Translations under genes and position numbers: made by a program
The notes under the pieces: model-generated
The model's input: the letters and a program-made list of their open reading frames with translations, nothing else
Told to the model about the DNA's origin: nothing
The model's database searches: none
NCBI GenBank assembly: GCA_947650285.1
Contig: CANTFL010001446.1
Coordinates: 1-64,000, forward strand
Direction of reading: 5' to 3'
DNA length: 64,000 nt
From: Hyaloperonospora brassicae
Lineage: Eukaryota > Oomycota > Peronosporomycetes > Peronosporales > Peronosporaceae
In this document: positions 59,033 through 64,000 of the stretch, piece after piece
Position numbering within the stretch: the first letter of the stretch is position 1
Layout of the letters: every line of letters begins with the position of its first letter

Positions 59033-61464
59033 ATGGTCATCCATTTGAAACTGGCGAGCGGCGGGATCTCATCGAATGCTAGAAGATCGTCACGCGCTGG
59101 GTCGAACCAAGCGTCAACGAACGACACCGAGGTGACGGTGGAAGTGAAACGGGAGCCTGGGATCGACGATTTCGAAGAAGAAGAACATGGGGAGGAAGAA
59201 CAAGAAGAAAGTGACGTGGACAACAGCGGAGGAGTACTTGTGGAAGATAAAGAAAAGAGTGTGCTACACGCGGGTACGTAAGTCGTGTACACGCCATGGA
59301 GGAGAAACACGCGCAAGCAGTGAGGGACTTCGTGGAAGCTGAGCAAGAAAAAGGATATGACGACGAACTGAAGTTGGGCATAGACGAGTTGCAATCGGCC
59401 ATCTTCAGAACCCCGAAATGGATCTCTACTCCGCAGGCGAACCAGATCCTTTATCGAATTGATGAGGTGATTAAAAAGAGCAAGTGGATCAAGCAGTTCG
59501 ACATCAAACGATCTACTTAGTCAAAATGGTCGAACCTCAGCACCATGCTGAGCATGACCTGCACGGTTTTGAGCATTGGAACACTATCAGCGTACACGAT
59601 TTACCTCTTGCGCGCGATGAATTACAAGTGCAAAGCAACGCAGTATCCCAAGCTATCTGATGCAACTATAACCCACGGGTGGTGTACAAAGAGATGAAGG
59701 GATGGAAAGCCAAACTCAGGGACGCGATCGGAATTGATGCAATTCCAAGCGTCAACATGACGATGGACCAGCTAAACGGAGAAGTCTTTTCGATGGAAGA
59801 GAAAGCACCGATACCATCGCGTTATGAGTCAAAGGCAAGATCCAGAGAGACTCAAGCGGGGACGGATGCTTAAAGGGTTGAGCAGGATGAAGCGGAACCG
59901 GAGGTGTTTTCTCTAGTGACGAGATCACCATACGTGGAGGATGTCTACATGGAAACACCAAGGTTATCCCTCCCAACGAGAGGGAAACGTTCTTTAGTGA
60001 GATGAGAATATGGACGAGGTTCCGATGACGACGACGACGATGAGGATGAAAATGACAAGGATTGGACTGTCCAACAACGCGGAAACAATTTGACGAACTA
60101 ATTCAATCGTCGTTTGAGCTTTGAAGGGTCGGTGAGTGAACGAGGACGAGTACATGAGATACGAACACGTGCCCCATTTAAGAAGATCGCCAAGATCGAG
60201 GGAAGGCGATGCCGTTTCGACGAAGCTCTCGAGTGGATCAAAGATTAATTGATGAAATGAAAGGAACGTGCGAACTCCAGAACGAATGGTGCGAGCCATT
60301 TTCGTTGAGTCTGGGAAAGGCTACCAAGAGTTGGTACCGACAGTTGTCGAAGAAAACGCAACGGGCATGGAAGTTGCTTAGCAAGGCGTTTATGGAGTAC
60401 TACTGTTCACAGTAAGATCGATCGGCAAGGTCCAGGTACTACTCGGCGAAGCTTCAGGAATCTGAACATGTGTGCGACTTCCTCCTCCGTTTGAATGGAT
60501 ATGCGCGAGCAGCGCAAACTCAATACGAGAAGGGTGGAGCCAAGTCTGAAGATCATATGGAGCATTTCTTGCTCAACTGGGAGACGACGGCTTGATGGAT
60601 TTCATCTACCTGCAACGGCTGACAAAATTTACAACGAGTGGAGCAGATCATCAGTCATCGGCTGCTAGGCGAAAAGCGCAAGAAGCAACTAGACCGAATC
60701 AGCCGTAATCGATCGTCCGACTTACACAGATACGAGTCCCGGATCAATAGCTGCAGAGACGGTCGAAACAACAGTACGCATCCATCAGAGTGCGACATGA
60801 TAATAGGCGTGATGGTCACCGATTTGATCACCGAGAGAGACATGAAGAATCCCGACTCGGCAGCAGAGACAGACAACCTCGGCGCGAAGGACGGACAGGG
60901 CTATACGAGCACGATAGTAGCCGTCGTATCACCCTCGCATCAGCGACTACGGACGATTTGCGAGCTGCAGTGGAATAATTGAGACTGAGACAATACGCTG
61001 ATCAGTACGAATCACAGGATGAAGAAAGCGAATACGTATACTCGATCGACTACGAGTCGTATCCTGACACCGACTACACGGAGGTAGGCAGAGAAGTGAA
61101 CAGAGGGACGTTATCTACAGAACGCAATGAGTGGGTACGACCTGGTCCTAACTCTATGGGTCGGGCTGGCGTACCGGCTGAGTATGAAGCGCGATCTGAT
61201 CAACTTGACCAAGTAAACCAGCGCCATCGGCAAGACCATTCTATAGAACGCCGACAATGGGGTCCCTGTGGTGCTAGTGGTGCAGCTGGACACGACGCTC
61301 ACTTTTGCAGACGCCGTTGTAGTTTCTGCAAACAAGTGCATGACGTCGGCAGGTGTGAACTGTTCAAGGAGTTCAAACGACTCACCAAGCTCGTCAAGTC
61401 ATCGATAGATCGTACAACGGTACCCGAAGAGCTCCAACACATCTATTCGCCAGGTCATTTTTAA
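59033..61464 (+). pseudogene. gag region of the Gypsy element, broken
   Basis: The start ATG at 59,033 follows the primer-binding site by 52 bp. An acidic N-terminal part (to 59,281) is followed after a frame change by 59,296-59,520. A capsid-like segment at 60,209-60,415 (WYRQLSKKTQRAWKLLSKAF) is cut by a TAA. The nucleocapsid segment at 60,979-61,464 carries a CCHC zinc knuckle (CSFCKQVHDVGRC). Frames change at least four times. Confidence 0.75.
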
Positions 61465-61768
61465 CTAGAAGGCTCGACTACTTTGACTGGGTCGGGAAAC
61501 AACGGGTTGCCACAGTCAGTGGAGCCAGCAGTCGTTGCGAACTACGTTTTTGCCTTTGTTGGACACACAAGAAGGCCCGGCGATGAGGTGTATGAAAGAA
61601 TAAACAGAGTGGAGAGCTAACATGGGTCGTCCATGGCGGATGACCTGGTTGATGGAGAGAGTGATGGCTCGGATAGACGCATCACGTAGCTCTCAGCGAT
61701 AGATGGAATCGGAGAAACCAATGAATTCGTTACAAGAAGAGCGACTAGGATGATGGTCTTCCAGAGAG

Positions 61769-62281
61769 TTGGACCGGAGAGCGAGAATGAGAGATTTTGT
61801 AATGGGAGCAGTGAATGACGAACGAACTAAGATACTGCTCGACACCGGAGCTAATATCTCGGCAATCAGTGAGCCTTTCGTTCGAAAGCTTAAGCTCAAG
61901 AGTCGCATGAGCACGGACAAACAGATTGATGTCCAAGGAATCGGGAGGTCAAAGGTCGTCACCACTTCTCGGACAACAGCGGAAGTCACTCTTGGATGGG
62001 AAGCAGTTTACGAATTTGAAGTGTGGATTATGCCGCATCATGCAGGGGTGGACCTCATTCTCGGGATAGATTTCATGGTGCCAGCCGGTATCCGACTGGG
62101 CTTGTTCAACGCGACAGCTAAACTGCCAGATGAGATCTCCATACCTTTATTAAGATCAACGAGAGATGTCGACGACACCTCATACGGTATGAGATCACGG
62201 GAGGACCAGCAAGAGCATTGGATGTCGAGAGGTTGTCATATGGAGAGTTCCGCATGCAGCGGAATCAACCCAGTAATCTGA
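61769..62281 (+). pseudogene. Gypsy aspartic protease region
   Basis: Open for 170 codons. The active-site motif LLDTGANISAIS and the later LILGIDFMVPAG (ILG motif) are those of retroviral-type aspartic proteases. A following frame (62,218-62,625) carries the linker WQVLQYDIVMDGWLLKKEQQ and ends in WLSQQPPAVERR. It is out of frame with its neighbours. Confidence 0.8.
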
Positions 62282-63339
62282 CTCATGTGCTATGGATTCG
62301 TCGCCTACCTACACTCGTGCCGAAGGTGATATACAATAAGAAAGGGATAGCTACGAGAGTAAGGCTGACGAAAGTCTCGACAAAGAGCACTTCGTGTCCA
62401 GCGCACTACCCAATCGGGCTATGGTCACCACACGAAATTCTACCACGGGATGAAGGCTACGTAAGCCTGATCGCGACGAAGTATCACGACTGGCAGGTGT
62501 TACAATATGATATTGTGATGGACGGATGGTTGCTGAAGAAAGAGCAGCAGAAGTATGCGGAGTGGCTGAGTCAACAACCACCTGCTGTCGAGCGGCGAGC
62601 CTATACACATCCTACAAGAATTTAACGACGGGAGGATCACGTCCACCGTGACAAAACGACCACGTCTGACGAAGAAGTCGACACGCCCATAGGGCGCAAC
62701 GATAATGAATTTACCCAGACCGGGATAGATTGTGAACACGATCTGAGGAACAATTTGGGATTGACAAAGGAAACAACCACCAGACGAAGCCTAGGAAACG
62801 CTACTCCCGCGCGAAAGATGTGCTCAGTCACGTGCACGGGAAGTGATAGCGGTAGTATCGACGTATGCTGCTCAACCCAACCCGGCGAATCGAGCGCTGC
62901 AAACGGACAAGTTGATACCAAACCAGTATCTGCCAGCCGACCCGACGACCTGCGAGACGATATGATGACAGGCTAGTACGAATCAGAGTTTGATGATCTA
63001 GATCGCCGATTCTTGTGTGCATTAAAGGCAGGCAATGCGACGAGCACGGGTGACCCATCGACACCTCCTCCGATCGAAGCACCAGAAGTTGAGCATATCG
63101 CGAACGACATCAGCCTGGTAGATTATGCTTAAGAAATTGCGTTCTGACCAGATCTCACGGAATTAGCGCCGAACAAACTGAACTACACCGGACATAATGT
63201 TGTATGCATGGATCACACGTAACCCAGCAATCAAAGTTGATTGGTGTGTTGCGAAACCACGAAGGGATCATGATCTCCACTGGTAACTCGCTACCGCCTC
63301 CAGCGTACGGGGCGGTATGCGATATCGACGTCCAAAGTC

Positions 63340-63790
63340 ATATCCATCAAGCATTGGGCCAAACAAGTTCCATTGCGCTACCTATCGAAGCTTTACGAGC
63401 TGTTGAAGGGATTATTGGATGCAAGGTTAATATCGTTTTCCCGAAGTCCATGGGCGTCGCCCATCGTAATCGTCCCAAAGAAGAATGGAATCAACATACG
63501 GCTATGTATCGATTATAAACTGGTCAATGCAGTCACGGTAAGTATGGAATACACATTGCCCTTAGTCGAAGATCTGTTCAACGAACAAGACAGCTACCAG
63601 TGGTTTTGCTCACTCGATGCGGACAGCGGATTTTGGGCGGTAATGATGACGGAACGAGCGCGGCATGTGTCAGCGTTTGTATGCGCCTTGGGGCATTTTG
63701 AGTGGTGGTGTATGCCGTTTGGACAAAGCATGCTCCCATGATCTATCAACAACTTGTTGATAACGCGTCGTGGGGGTATGTTAGCCGAAA
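63340..63790 (+). pseudogene. Gypsy reverse transcriptase, N-terminal half
   Basis: Shows SPWASPIVIVPKKNG, INIRLCIDYKLVNAVT, YQWFCSLDADSGFWAVMM (motif A with its aspartate) and FEWWCMPFG. A frameshift after MPFG moves APMIYQQLVDNASWGY into another frame (about 63,733-63,780). The YxDD-type active site is not visible before the edge. Confidence 0.85.
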
Positions 63791-64000
63791 GGTGGTTGGC
63801 AATACTTCGCGGCTAAGATTAAAGTGGCCAAAGATGAACCAACGAGTAATAGTGCAACCTTAACCACATAGATTGACGAGTTAGGAACGGGAGGATCAGC
63901 TTTGACAAAGGTTGAATATGATTACCGAGTACTCGACGAGCCTGATCCGTTGAAACGTCTGGTAAATGATCCGGCGAGCAACATGTTTGCTACAGGCGAA

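Larger units (their letters stand above)
58004..64000 (+). mobile_element. Decayed Ty3/Gypsy retrotransposon, truncated by the window edge
   Basis: The order is 5' LTR (about 58,004-58,960), primer-binding site (58,963-58,980), gag, zinc knuckle, protease and reverse transcriptase, which is the Ty3/Gypsy order. Coding parts lie in at least three frames with several stops, so the copy is not autonomous. RNase H, integrase and the 3' LTR would lie beyond 64,000. Confidence 0.85.

Overview
This 64 kb window looks like a repeat-rich chromosome segment from an oomycete, probably a Phytophthora or downy-mildew relative. That is an inference. The support is: compact genes with short GT-AG introns of 59-163 bp, a secreted pectin lyase, TTTAGGG-type telomere-like repeats, and Ty3/Gypsy and Tigger-like transposon debris between conserved housekeeping genes. 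No bacterial-style operons or CRISPR arrays are seen, and no tRNA or rRNA gene could be supported.

Region 1 (1-28,400) is dominated by a large direct duplication. Positions 1-10,399 (copy A) recur at 15,279-25,727 (copy B), at an estimated 98% identity or better. Each copy carries one pectin lyase gene with the same one-base frameshift in a run of seven A, plus a decayed VPS13-like fragment on the opposite strand. The two lyase copies differ only at synonymous sites, on both sides of the frameshift. The VPS13 fragment has gained amino-acid changes and a stop in copy B. A 4.9 kb spacer separates the copies. It holds a telomere-like motif and ends in an LTR-like repeat whose relatives also sit just right of copy B and at three other places in the window.

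Region 2 (28,400-37,150) is gene-poor. It holds a badly decayed minus-strand Gypsy element (reverse transcriptase and chromodomain-like remnants), several degenerate minisatellites and a long AT-rich stretch with nothing convincing.

Region 3 (37,150-48,080) is a housekeeping island. VPS41 (HOPS tethering subunit, six exons) converges on RPS9 (40S ribosomal protein uS4). RPS9 is head-to-head with prohibitin-2 (three exons), followed by a terminal-inverted-repeat element of about 1.1 kb, TIM23 (two exons), and a 657-residue coiled-coil protein of unknown function.

Region 4 (48,080-64,000) is again transposon-rich. It has an AT-rich gene desert, a truncated LTR, a Tigger/pogo-like transposase split by an LTR-type insertion, and the 5' part of a decayed plus-strand Gypsy element (LTR, primer-binding site, gag, protease, reverse transcriptase) that runs off the right edge. 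Its LTR contains a 13-unit, 15-bp tandem repeat that is present in only about three units in the truncated LTR at 51.4 kb.

No clearly new multi-gene system was found. The observations most worth testing are the duplicated lyase with a shared frameshift but synonymous-only divergence, the TIR element made of reiterated 30-bp motifs, and the nested transposon insertion.
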